A program made the position numbers and the translations under genes. DNA of 38,740 bases from JAQWBS01 sp047975765 (GTDB lineage: Bacteria; Pseudomonadota; Alphaproteobacteria; RF32; CAG-239). Below, piece after piece: positions 31,798-38,740 of this stretch. The stretch spans positions 1 through 38,740 of the forward strand of contig JBKEEF010000022.1 of NCBI GenBank assembly GCA_047975765.1, written 5' to 3'. Under the pieces are notes generated by a model. It was not told the DNA's origin. It searched no databases and worked only from the letters and a program-made list of their open reading frames with translations. The stretch's first letter is position 1; each line of letters opens with the position of its first letter.

Positions 31798-34485
31798 ATG
31801 CAAGAAAAAACGACTTCTGCACCGACCCCAATGATGGCGCAATACTTAGAGATTAAACGTGAGAATCAGGATAGTCTTCTCTTTTATCGTATGGGCGATT
31901 TTTATGAGCTTTTCTTTGAAGATGCTGTCACGGCTTCGAAAGCTTTGGATATTGCTTTGACTAAGAGAGGAAAACACGAAGGTGAAGATATTCCAATGTG
32001 TGGTGTTCCTTTTCATGCTTATGAAAGTTATCTCTCAAAGCTTATTAGAAATGGCTATAAAGTTGCTGTTTGTGAACAAGTTGAAGACCCTAAAGAAGCA
32101 AAGAAAAGGGGAGCAAAATCGGTTGTTAAGAGAGAAGTTGTTCGTGTCGTTACACAAGGAACAATTACTGAAGATAATTTGCTGGATAGTCGTAGAAACA
32201 ACTTCTTACTCTGTGTTGTTAAACAAAATGATGTTTTGGGTGTTTCATGGATAGATTTATCGACAACAGAATTTTATACGCAAAATATGGAACTTAAAAA
32301 TAGGGCAGAAGACGTTGTTTTGAGCAGTGTTTTAGCACGTCTTTCTCCTGTTGAAATTGTTGTGTCTGATTTATATCTTCAAAATCCACAAAATTTTGCT
32401 GTTCTCAATGAGTATCGAGAAATGTTGACGGTTATGCCTCAGGCTCGCTTTAATTCTGAAAATGCAAATAAAAGACTTTTAAATTTGTTTGGTGTTGAAA
32501 CTTTAGAGTCTTTTGGTAGTTTTTCAAGACAAGAAATAACGGCAGCTGGTGTATTGATTGATTATATTGATAATACACAAAGAGGGAACATGCCTCGTAT
32601 TGAAAAACCAGTGCGTATATATGAAAATAATGTTATGGAAATTGATGGGGCAAGTCGTCGAAATCTTGAACTCTTAGAATCTTCTATTGGAGACAAAGGA
32701 GCTTCACTTTTGAGTGTTGTTGATAAGACAATCACAGGGGCAGGAGCAAGATTATTGGCAAGCCGAATTGCTAATCCATTACTGAGTAAAGATGAAATCA
32801 ATCAGCGTTTAGATGTGGTTGAGTTTTTTATGGTGCAAGAACATGTTCGTCAAGATTTGAGGGTTCTATTAAAATCTTGCCCAGATATTGAGAGAGCAGT
32901 TTCGAGGCTAAGTCTTGGGCGAGGTGGTCCAAGAGATTTGGATAACATAAAAAACACATTGGGTAAAATTCCTAAAATTAGAAATATTATTGCAGAATAT
33001 GTGAAAACAAAGTCACAAATTGTGGAGGAAATTCCAAGTAGCTTGCAGGGAATTATTTCTAAGTTGGGAAATTATTCAACCTTAGTTGATAATATTGAAA
33101 ATGCACTGAAGGAAGAGCTTCCGCTTTTAGCTCGTGATGGTGGTTTTATCAAAAAAGGATATTATGCACCTTTAGATGAACTGAAATATATCAAAGAAGA
33201 TAGTAATAAACTGATTTTAGATTTGCAGAAAAAATATGCAGATGAAACTAAGATTTCCAATCTTAAGGTCAAATATAATAATGTGATTGGCTATTTTATT
33301 GAAGTTCCCACAAAGTTTTCTACAGAAATGTTGGAGAATCCTAATTTTATTCATAGGCAGTCTATCTCAACTGCTGCCAGATTCACAACGGTTGAATTGA
33401 ATGAATTAGAAACAAAAATTATTGGAGCTTCTGAACGTTCAGTTGCAATTGAGTTGGAACTTTATGCTGAACTCGTTACTCAAGTTTTGGCTCATGGAGA
33501 TGAAATATCTAAAACAGCTAGAGCTTTGGCAGAAATTGACGTAGCAATGGGATTGGCGGAACTTGCCATTGAAAAGAATTATTGTCGTCCTTTGATTGAC
33601 GATAGTCTTTCTTTTGATGTTAAAGATGGTCGTCACCCTGTGGTGGAAGAGGCGATTATTAAGGAGCATAAAACTCAGTTTGTAGGAAATAATTGTCATC
33701 TAGGAACAAATAGTAGTTTGCTTTGGCTTTTGACTGGTCCGAATATGGCTGGTAAGTCCACTTTCCTTCGTCAAAATGCGATTATTGCCATTATGGCGCA
33801 GATGGGATCTTTTGTGCCTTGTTCTTCAGCGCATATAGGTGTTGTTGATAAGATTTTTTCTCGTGTTGGAGCAAGTGACGATTTGGCAAGGGGGCGTTCA
33901 ACATTCATGGTGGAAATGGTCGAAACAGCAAGCATTTTGAATCAAGCAACACCAAATTCTTTCGTTATTCTCGATGAAATTGGACGAGGAACGGCGACTT
34001 TTGATGGCCTTTCTATTGCTTGGGCAGTGATTGAGCATTTGCACGAGATTAACAAATGTAGAGCTTTATTCGCAACGCACTATCATGAATTGACTTCTTT
34101 GGTATCAAAACTTAAAAATATGTCGCTTCATTGTATGAAAATCAAAGAATATAATGGAGAAGTGGTTTTCATGCATGAAGTGATAGATGGTGTTGCTGAC
34201 AGATCTTATGGTATTCATGTGGCGAAGATTGCTGGGCTTCCGAGCTTGGTAGTCAAACGTGCAGAACAAGTTCTAGACTCTTTAGAAAAAGACAATAAGA
34301 GTGTGAATGTTTCCAATTTGGTGGGAGATTTGCCTTTGTTTTCTGTGATGAAAGAAAAAGAGGAAAAAGAATGTAAAAAATCTCCAGTTGTTGAAGCTGT
34401 CGAAAACTTAAATCCTGATGAACTAACACCACGAGAAGCTTTAGATAAACTATATGAAATCAAAGGGTTACTAGGTAAAAAATAA
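31798..34485 (+). CDS. mutS: DNA mismatch repair protein MutS
   Basis: 895 residues. The mismatch-recognition F-x-E is F35-Y-E37 in M-G-D-F-Y-E-L-F. Connector, lever and clamp domains follow. The ATPase has Walker A G-P-N-M-A-G-K-S-T from residue 647, Walker B in V-I-L-D-E-I-G-R-G-T, and F-A-T-H-Y-H-E-L. The C-terminal tail carries acidic and Lys-rich stretches before a helical end. All key residues are intact. It recognises mispaired bases and starts repair in the cytoplasm with MutL. It is divergent from the histidine kinase; no strong Shine-Dalgarno precedes the ATG at 31798. Confidence 0.99.
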   Translation: MQEKTTSAPTPMMAQYLEIKRENQDSLLFYRMGDFYELFFEDAVTASKALDIALTKRGKHEGEDIPMCGVPFHAYESYLSKLIRNGYKVAVCEQVEDPKEAKKRGAKSVVKREVVRVVTQGTITEDNLLDSRRNNFLLCVVKQNDVLGVSWIDLSTTEFYTQNMELKNRAEDVVLSSVLARLSPVEIVVSDLYLQNPQNFAVLNEYREMLTVMPQARFNSENANKRLLNLFGVETLESFGSFSRQEITAAGVLIDYIDNTQRGNMPRIEKPVRIYENNVMEIDGASRRNLELLESSIGDKGASLLSVVDKTITGAGARLLASRIANPLLSKDEINQRLDVVEFFMVQEHVRQDLRVLLKSCPDIERAVSRLSLGRGGPRDLDNIKNTLGKIPKIRNIIAEYVKTKSQIVEEIPSSLQGIISKLGNYSTLVDNIENALKEELPLLARDGGFIKKGYYAPLDELKYIKEDSNKLILDLQKKYADETKISNLKVKYNNVIGYFIEVPTKFSTEMLENPNFIHRQSISTAARFTTVELNELETKIIGASERSVAIELELYAELVTQVLAHGDEISKTARALAEIDVAMGLAELAIEKNYCRPLIDDSLSFDVKDGRHPVVEEAIIKEHKTQFVGNNCHLGTNSSLLWLLTGPNMAGKSTFLRQNAIIAIMAQMGSFVPCSSAHIGVVDKIFSRVGASDDLARGRSTFMVEMVETASILNQATPNSFVILDEIGRGTATFDGLSIAWAVIEHLHEINKCRALFATHYHELTSLVSKLKNMSLHCMKIKEYNGEVVFMHEVIDGVADRSYGIHVAKIAGLPSLVVKRAEQVLDSLEKDNKSVNVSNLVGDLPLFSVMKEKEEKECKKSPVVEAVENLNPDELTPREALDKLYEIKGLLGKK

Positions 34486-34597
34486 ATTTAAATTTTTTAT
34501 TTGTATTTCTTTATAAGAATCTATGTAAATCAATGTGTTATATAGAGGTAATTAAATACCGTAATTTATCTTATTGATTTTGCAATGTAAATTTATG

Positions 34598-34625
34598 TTG
34601 ACAACAAATCTTTTTCAAGCATAAT
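34598..34625 (+). promoter_or_regulatory. Sigma-70 promoter of rplM-rpsI
   Basis: A perfect TTGACA (34598-34603), a 16-nt spacer and CATAAT (34620-34625); TAATAT two bases further is an alternative -10. It lies about 40 bp before the rplM ATG. Confidence 0.75.
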
Positions 34626-34663
34626 ATCCGAGAATTTTAATTCTAACTATATGAGTGAAATAA

Positions 34664-35137
34664 ATGATTAGTAATACACATGTAACTAAACCAACCGATA
34701 TCGAAAGAAAATGGTATGTGGTTGACGCGAAAGGTGTTGTACTTGGAAGACTTTCTGCTGAAATTTCAAAAATTCTTCGTGGTAAACACAAAACTTATTA
34801 TACTCCTAGTCTTGACTGTGGTGACTATGTTGTCGTTATCAACGCTGACAAAGTTAAGTTGACAGGCAACAAATTGGCTGGAAAAGTATATCACAAACAC
34901 ACTGGCTATATTGGTGGTATCAAATCTGTAACTGCTGAAAGAGTTTTAACAGGTCGTTTTCCTGAAAGAGTTATTCAAAAAGCTGTTGAAAGAATGATTA
35001 CACGTAGTCCTATGGGTCGTCAACAAATGACAAAATTGAAAGTATATGCTGGTGAAACTCACCCACATACTGCTCAAAACCCAGAAATTTTGGATATTGC
35101 TTCTCAAAATCCTAAAAACAAAAGGAGTGCTGTATAA
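34664..35137 (+). CDS. rplM: 50S ribosomal protein L13
   Basis: 157 residues. Family blocks are visible: K-W-Y-V-V-D-A-K-G-V-V-L-G-R-L near 16-30, L-R-G-K-H-K, G-D-Y-V-V-V-I-N-A, K-Y/V-Y-H-K-H-T-G-Y and the R-M-I-T-R-S-P-M-G-R segment. L13 binds 23S rRNA early in 50S assembly. GAG at 34653-34655 lies 8 nt before the ATG. It shares one base with rpsI (TAATG), the near-universal rplM-rpsI pair. The C-terminus is slightly longer than in E. coli. Confidence 0.99.
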   Translation: MISNTHVTKPTDIERKWYVVDAKGVVLGRLSAEISKILRGKHKTYYTPSLDCGDYVVVINADKVKLTGNKLAGKVYHKHTGYIGGIKSVTAERVLTGRFPERVIQKAVERMITRSPMGRQQMTKLKVYAGETHPHTAQNPEILDIASQNPKNKRSAV

Positions 35138-35613
35138 TGGCTAAAATTGAATCTTTGAAAGATTTGAAAACTGCTTCTGCTGAAACTTCTGCGAAAGTTG
35201 AAGTTCGTAAAGCAAATCGCGACAAATTTGGTCGTTCTTATGCAACAGGTAAAAGAAAAGACGCAGTAGCAAGAGTTTGGGTAAAACCTGGTAAAGGTAA
35301 TATCACAATCAATGAAAAAACTTTGGACCAATATTTTGCTCGTCCAGTTTTGAAGATGATTATCAACCAACCTTTTGAAATTACAAATCGTGAAAACGAA
35401 TTTGATGTTGTTTGTACTGTTAAAGGTGGTGGCCTTTCTGGTCAAGCTGGCGCAATCAAACACGGTATTTCTAAAGCGTTGAACGAATATGATCCAGAAC
35501 TTAGAACTATCTTGAAAAAAGCTGGTTTCCTTACTCGTGATGATCGTGTTGTTGAACGTAAGAAATTCGGTAGAGCAAAAGCTCGTAGATCTTACCAATT
35601 CTCTAAACGTTAA
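35137..35613 (+). CDS. rpsI: 30S ribosomal protein S9
   Basis: 158 residues, longer than the 130 of E. coli because of an N-terminal extension of about 30 residues, a common feature in alphaproteobacteria. The core shows Y-A-T-G-K-R-K-D-A-V-A-R-V-W, G-G-G-L-S-G-Q-A-G-A-I-K-H-G-I and the closing K-K-F-G-R-A-K-A-R-R-S-Y-Q-F-S-K-R tail, whose terminal Arg contacts P-site tRNA. AAAGGAG precedes the ATG, which overlaps the rplM stop by one base. Confidence 0.99.
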   Translation: MAKIESLKDLKTASAETSAKVEVRKANRDKFGRSYATGKRKDAVARVWVKPGKGNITINEKTLDQYFARPVLKMIINQPFEITNRENEFDVVCTVKGGGLSGQAGAIKHGISKALNEYDPELRTILKKAGFLTRDDRVVERKKFGRAKARRSYQFSKR

Positions 35614-35641
35614 TTGGTTGAAGAAAATATTATTTATTTTC

Positions 35642-35673
35642 AATGGGCTGTCAAAATTGGCAGCCCATTTTTT
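35642..35673 (+). terminator. Terminator of rplM-rpsI
   Basis: 11-bp arms (35642-35652 and 35659-35669, one G-U pair) and a six-T tract, about 30 nt after the stop. Confidence 0.92.
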
Positions 35674-35773
35674 ATATTTTTGTCTAAAAATTGTTGAAAT
35701 ATAAAAAAATAAATGTTACACCCAAGTCTGTAAAATATTAAAAATGAATTATTAATTATAAAAAATTAAAACT

Positions 35774-36154
35774 ATGAAAGATTATTTGCTGATTTCATTT
35801 ATGGTTCTTCTTGCGTTGATAGGTCTGGTTATTTTTGGTGTAGAAGTATCTTCAAGATTTGAGGATGAAAGGTATGCAAAAGACAATAATCTCACAGATT
35901 TAGATACTGTTATCGTTATTGGTGTTTGGAAGCAACCTGAAGTTTCTACTCTTTTGACGCAAACAGCTCCTTATATTGATATAACCTTTACAAAGAATAT
36001 TAAAGAGAAATATGAGGGCATGTATCAATATGATGGGATGGGATATAATTCTCCTTTTAATGTTAGTGACTATGATACTTGTTTGGTTCAAAAATTACCG
36101 AGTGGCAAGATTAGGTTTGTTAAGAATCTGACAAAAGAGAGAATTAATCAGTAG
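35774..36154 (+). CDS. Small single-pass membrane protein, unknown
   Basis: 126 residues. One N-terminal membrane helix (about 4-24, L-L-I-S-F-M-V-L-L-A-L-I-G-L-V-I-F-G-V) with no cleavage site, so it is probably anchored with the remaining 100 residues in the periplasm. That part contains T-V-I-V-I-G-V-W-K and a single Cys, and no motif is recognised. No strong ribosome binding site is seen before the ATG at 35774. A dedicated terminator follows. Confidence 0.65.
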   Translation: MKDYLLISFMVLLALIGLVIFGVEVSSRFEDERYAKDNNLTDLDTVIVIGVWKQPEVSTLLTQTAPYIDITFTKNIKEKYEGMYQYDGMGYNSPFNVSDYDTCLVQKLPSGKIRFVKNLTKERINQ

Positions 36155-36180
36155 TGATAATTTCTGCCTATAAAATGTAA

Positions 36181-36217
36181 AAACAACCTTGGCGAAAGCT
36201 TTAAGGTTGTTTTTTTT
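36181..36217 (+). terminator. Terminator after the 126-residue protein gene
   Basis: Arms 36181-36190 and 36203-36212, with an inner GC-GAAA-GC hairpin in the loop and a long T tract. Confidence 0.9.
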
Positions 36218-36310
36218 ATGAAAATAAAGATCAATTTTTTGTCTAAAAAAATATTATTTCTATAGAATTCAATTAAGAGGATATATTATTAACTTAATAA
36301 CTTAAGCGTC

Positions 36311-36720
36311 ATGATCAAAAAGCAAGAATTTAGTTTTTTTTTGATGTTTTGCAATCGTTTTCTGAATGTTTTAATACAATTGAAGATGAAATCGCTCATT
36401 TACAACAATTTATGAAAAAGAGTAAGAAGCTTCTGTCTTATTTTTACTTTGCAGAAAAGCATTATATCCTTGATGATGGAGTCGAAAAAAACTTACAACA
36501 AGGTATTTTTTTGCTAAAAAGATAGTTAATTTGAAACAGATGGAAAAAAGCTTTCCATATAGTCTCTATCTTAAAAAAATGAAGAAAATAATTATGAATA
36601 GGTGATTTTTCTACTAAATAATCGTTTTGAACAAATTACTTTGCCTTCATTTTCTTGAATAGAAAATTTGAAGAAATTCTTTTATGCGGATGAGGATATA
36701 GGAATTTGTTGTACAGAAAT
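36311..36720 (+). pseudogene. Heavily disrupted ORF, unknown helical protein
   Basis: From the ATG at 36311 the product begins M-I-K-K-Q-E-F-S-F-F. At the T9 run (36334-36342) one extra T would pass into a frame reading D-V-L-Q-S-F-S-E-C-F-N-T-I-E-D-E-I-A-H-L, then K-K-L-L-S-Y-F-Y-F-A-E-K-H. At the T7 run (36506-36512) another T would continue as F-A-K-K-I-V-N-L-K-Q-M-E-K. Near 36595 a further shift and two in-frame stops precede R-F-E-Q-I-T-L-P and F-Y-A-D-E-D-I-G-I. At least three frameshifts and two nonsense codons make this a genuine pseudogene of about 135 codons. The parent family is not recognised. It explains most of the gap from 36155 to 36767. Confidence 0.55.
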
Positions 36721-36753
36721 AAAAAAGAGAGGTATGAAACCTCTCTTTTATTT
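36721..36753. terminator. Bidirectional terminator
   Basis: Arms 36723-36733 and 36739-36749 with a 5-nt loop, A-rich before and T-rich after. It closes the minus-strand gene that ends at 36768 and the remnant on the plus strand. Confidence 0.88.
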
Positions 36754-36767
36754 AGTTATACTTGGTT

Positions 36768-36983
36768 CTATTTCTTATCGAAAAGGCAATTTGAAACAAA
36801 AGAAATGATTAAGAAATCAAAAGACATCGTTATCATCAGCTGAATGCTAAAAATAATCGTTTCCATAAAGTTTGATAAATTTTTCGGTTCCCTTAGTTCA
36901 GACAGGTGATTTATAAAATAAATCGTACCAATAACAAGAAGTATGGTAACAACAAGCATAATTGGTGTTCTAAAATATTTCAT
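36768..36983 (-). CDS. Small two-helix membrane protein, unknown
   Basis: 71 residues with two hydrophobic segments (about 8-24 and 43-66) joined by a short charged loop (H-L-S-E-L-R-E-P-K). Both ends are basic. It has its own terminator on the minus strand, which supports expression. No family is recognised and no partner is adjacent. The upstream Shine-Dalgarno is weak, so the assignment as a real gene is moderate. Confidence 0.5.
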   Translation of the reverse strand: MKYFRTPIMLVVTILLVIGTIYFINHLSELREPKNLSNFMETIIFSIQLMITMSFDFLIISFVSNCLFDKK

Positions 36984-37077
36984 AATGATAAATTTTTTGA
37001 TTAATAATTATATATCATCTAACATATTAATTTATATATTTGGTTTGTCAATAGATGATAGTTAGATGTAAAAAAGA

Positions 37078-37103
37078 ATAAAGCCTCTTAAAAGAGGCTT
37101 TAT
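37078..37103 (-). terminator. Terminator of ppiD
   Basis: Perfect 12-bp arms (37078-37089 and 37092-37103) around a minimal loop, followed on the minus strand by TTTATTCTTTTTT, 4 nt after the stop. Confidence 0.9.
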
Positions 37104-37106
37104 AGG

Positions 37107-38740
37107 TTATTCAGCAAGTCCGAGTAGGCGATATTTGACGCGAACATCATAATCTTCACCATAGTTGTTGATGAGGTTTTGTTGATATTCTTTTGTCAAT
37201 CCCATTTGTAACATCGCACGTGTCTTTTGGGTGTCTTCTACAGACACATTACTAATTTTCAAATTAGCAGGTTTTGAAACCGCAATAATCTTGATATTGT
37301 TATCTTCAATCAATTTTGCTGTGCCATAGTTTTCTAAGAAAAGTTGGTTGATAGCTGCTGTTCCAATATTTTCAAAGTTTTCACTTCTTTTAATTGGTTG
37401 AGTTTGTTTGTATGCCAACTTAAATCTTTGAGCAACATCTTTAATATCGTCTCCATTTTCAACATAGTGAAGTACATCGTTGATGATTTCTTGGGTGATC
37501 GCAGCTCTTTCATTTTCAGCCCAAATCTTTTCAATTTGTCCTCTAACTTCGTTCACGTCTCTAGGGTGTGCTTCAGTTATTTTATCAACACTTAAGACAG
37601 CAAAGCCTTCATTTGTTTCAATTACTTGGCTAACTTCCTTCACGTTATATGAGAAAGCTGTGTCAACGAAATCATTTTCTTGAAGCAAGAATTTGTATTC
37701 TGGGGAGATAGAACCTGTTCCATCTTCTGTTAAACCAGAGATTTTGTTGATTTGGAGTTTAGAATCTTTAGCAAGTGTCTCTAAATCTGCACCAGCACCA
37801 ATTTGGTCTTCAATTTCTCTGTTCATTCCACGAGCAGTTTCATAAGCTTTGTCTTTACGAAGTTCGCTTACAATTTCTTGTTTTGCCTTTTCGAATGGAA
37901 CTTTTGTGGAAGACTTAACATCTGTTACTTTAATTAAGTGCCAGCCTAAATCAGATTGGAAAGGTCCAACAACAACATTTTTTTGTGCTGCAAAAACTTT
38001 TCCAGAAATTTCATCAGAAAGCATATCTGCAGAGATGAGACCTAGTTCAGTATCATTTTTACTTTGTTTTGCAAATTTGTCTGCTGCAGCATAAAAATCT
38101 GTTCCACTTGCAATAGCTTTTTTAGCTTCTGTTGCAGTTGCTTCATCGGCAACAATAATTTGGAGAACATCTCTTTTTTCTGCAGTTTCATATTTTTCAA
38201 TATTTTCTTTGTAAACTTCAGTAATTTCTTCATCAGAAGGGTTATAGTTTTTTTCAACAGCGTGGTTATTGATGAAAATGAAAGAAACATCACGTGTTTC
38301 AGGTTTAGTGAAGTTCACAATGAAATCTTGATAATATTGATTCACTTCTTCATCAGAAATTTGACGATCAATCTTAACTTTATTAATGTCAATTTTGATG
38401 TATTCAAAAATTTTCTTTTGATTCTCAGCTTGAGCCATATATTTAGCCATAATATTAGGTACATTAATTTCTTCAAGAGGAGATTCAACAAGGTGTTGTT
38501 TCATCACAGCATCTCTTACACGTTTGATGTATGAGGCTTCATTCATACCAGAAATCGCAAGAATTCTTCTCATTCTAGTCAAGTCAAATTGACCTATTTC
38601 ATTTTGAAATTCAGGTTGAGAAAAAATAATTTTACGAACGAGTTCATCACTAACAAATACATTATATTTTTTAGCTATTCTTTGGATGATCAATTCTGAC
38701 AAGTCTTTATTGAGAACTTGTTGGATAATGATTGCTGTGA
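37107..38740 (-). CDS. ppiD: Periplasmic folding chaperone / peptidyl-prolyl isomerase PpiD (N-terminus outside the window)
   Basis: About 543 residues are visible; the frame stays open to the window edge (T-A-I-I-I-Q-Q-V-L-N-K precedes the TTG at 38702), so the membrane anchor is cut off. The first part is a SurA/PpiD N-terminal chaperone domain: V-F-V-S-D-E-L-V-R-K-I-I, F-Q-N-E-I-G-Q-F-D, then R-V-R-D-A-V-M-K-Q-H-L. A parvulin-like domain follows, with G-P-F-Q-S-D-L-G-W-H-L-I-K-V. PpiD is anchored in the inner membrane and helps newly exported outer-membrane and periplasmic proteins fold, which suits the porin and autotransporter here. SurA is less likely given the length after the parvulin-like domain. 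Confidence 0.9.
   Translation of the reverse strand, partial: TAIIIQQVLNKDLSELIIQRIAKKYNVFVSDELVRKIIFSQPEFQNEIGQFDLTRMRRILAISGMNEASYIKRVRDAVMKQHLVESPLEEINVPNIMAKYMAQAENQKKIFEYIKIDINKVKIDRQISDEEVNQYYQDFIVNFTKPETRDVSFIFINNHAVEKNYNPSDEEITEVYKENIEKYETAEKRDVLQIIVADEATATEAKKAIASGTDFYAAADKFAKQSKNDTELGLISADMLSDEISGKVFAAQKNVVVGPFQSDLGWHLIKVTDVKSSTKVPFEKAKQEIVSELRKDKAYETARGMNREIEDQIGAGADLETLAKDSKLQINKISGLTEDGTGSISPEYKFLLQENDFVDTAFSYNVKEVSQVIETNEGFAVLSVDKITEAHPRDVNEVRGQIEKIWAENERAAITQEIINDVLHYVENGDDIKDVAQRFKLAYKQTQPIKRSENFENIGTAAINQLFLENYGTAKLIEDNNIKIIAVSKPANLKISNVSVEDTQKTRAMLQMGLTKEYQQNLINNYGEDYDVRVKYRLLGLAE

Noticed and set aside
35104..35643. 179-codon minus-strand ORF over rpsI
   Set aside because: It is antisense to a certain ribosomal protein gene, Phe/Ser/Asn rich, with no ribosome binding site.

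Overview
The window reads as chromosome of an AT-rich (roughly one third G+C by eye), Gram-negative alphaproteobacterium, probably host-associated. The Gram-negative envelope is shown by lipid A and Kdo genes (lpxK, waaA), a porin, an autotransporter barrel and a PpiD chaperone. The alphaproteobacterial assignment rests on three things: a biotin ligase gene overlapping a ribonuclease J gene, a long form of ribosomal protein S9, and a lon promoter that fits the alphaproteobacterial RpoH consensus. Several genes carry disabling lesions, so the genome appears to be decaying, or the assembly keeps some one-base homopolymer errors.

Layout. 1-509: end of an autotransporter of higher G+C. 604-2016: an unknown helical protein. 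2081-6137: a GtrA/GtrB-type glycosylation cassette split over two strands (polyprenyl-phosphate sugar transferase, soluble GT2, large membrane transferase, GtrA flippase). 6134-9383: a tight minus-strand unit fliN - acyltransferase - waaA - lpxK. 9574-11904: lon behind a heat-shock promoter. 12026-13964: an unknown protein, tRNA-Ser(UGA) with odd flanks, and a TPR protein. 14155-17437: a porin and a frameshifted cstA-type transporter. 17622-22349: a 1433-residue membrane protein with two similar halves, followed by a Fur-family regulator. 22385-23748: a broken HD phosphohydrolase. 24373-24872: tRNA-Lys with tandem 190-bp repeats downstream of it. 25055-28642: two small unknown genes, birA and rnj. 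28698-31707: a broken lipoprotein gene, a P-loop kinase and a PhoR-type histidine kinase. 31798-35613: mutS, rplM and rpsI. 35774-38740: small membrane proteins, a wrecked ORF and the end of ppiD.

How the genes work together. Most of the first 10 kb and several later genes build or modify the cell envelope: lipid A phosphorylation, Kdo transfer, acylation, a Gtr-type sugar modification, porin, autotransporter and PpiD. The 1433-residue membrane protein and the Fur-family regulator form one transcription unit behind a good sigma-70 promoter. Lon, MutS, RNase J, L13 and S9 are housekeeping.

Most unusual. Both tRNA genes are followed by degenerate copies of their own 3' end. In each, the T-loop is interrupted at the same point (just after G-T-T-C/T-G-A) by an 80-91 nt structured insert, and an upstream complement can pair with the T-arm. 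Finding the same architecture at two unrelated tRNA loci suggests an undescribed tRNA-associated element. Also notable are the internal duplication of the 1433-residue protein, with a second signal-peptide-like segment behind its own ribosome binding site, and a lipoprotein gene bracketed by two copies of one 30-bp terminator.
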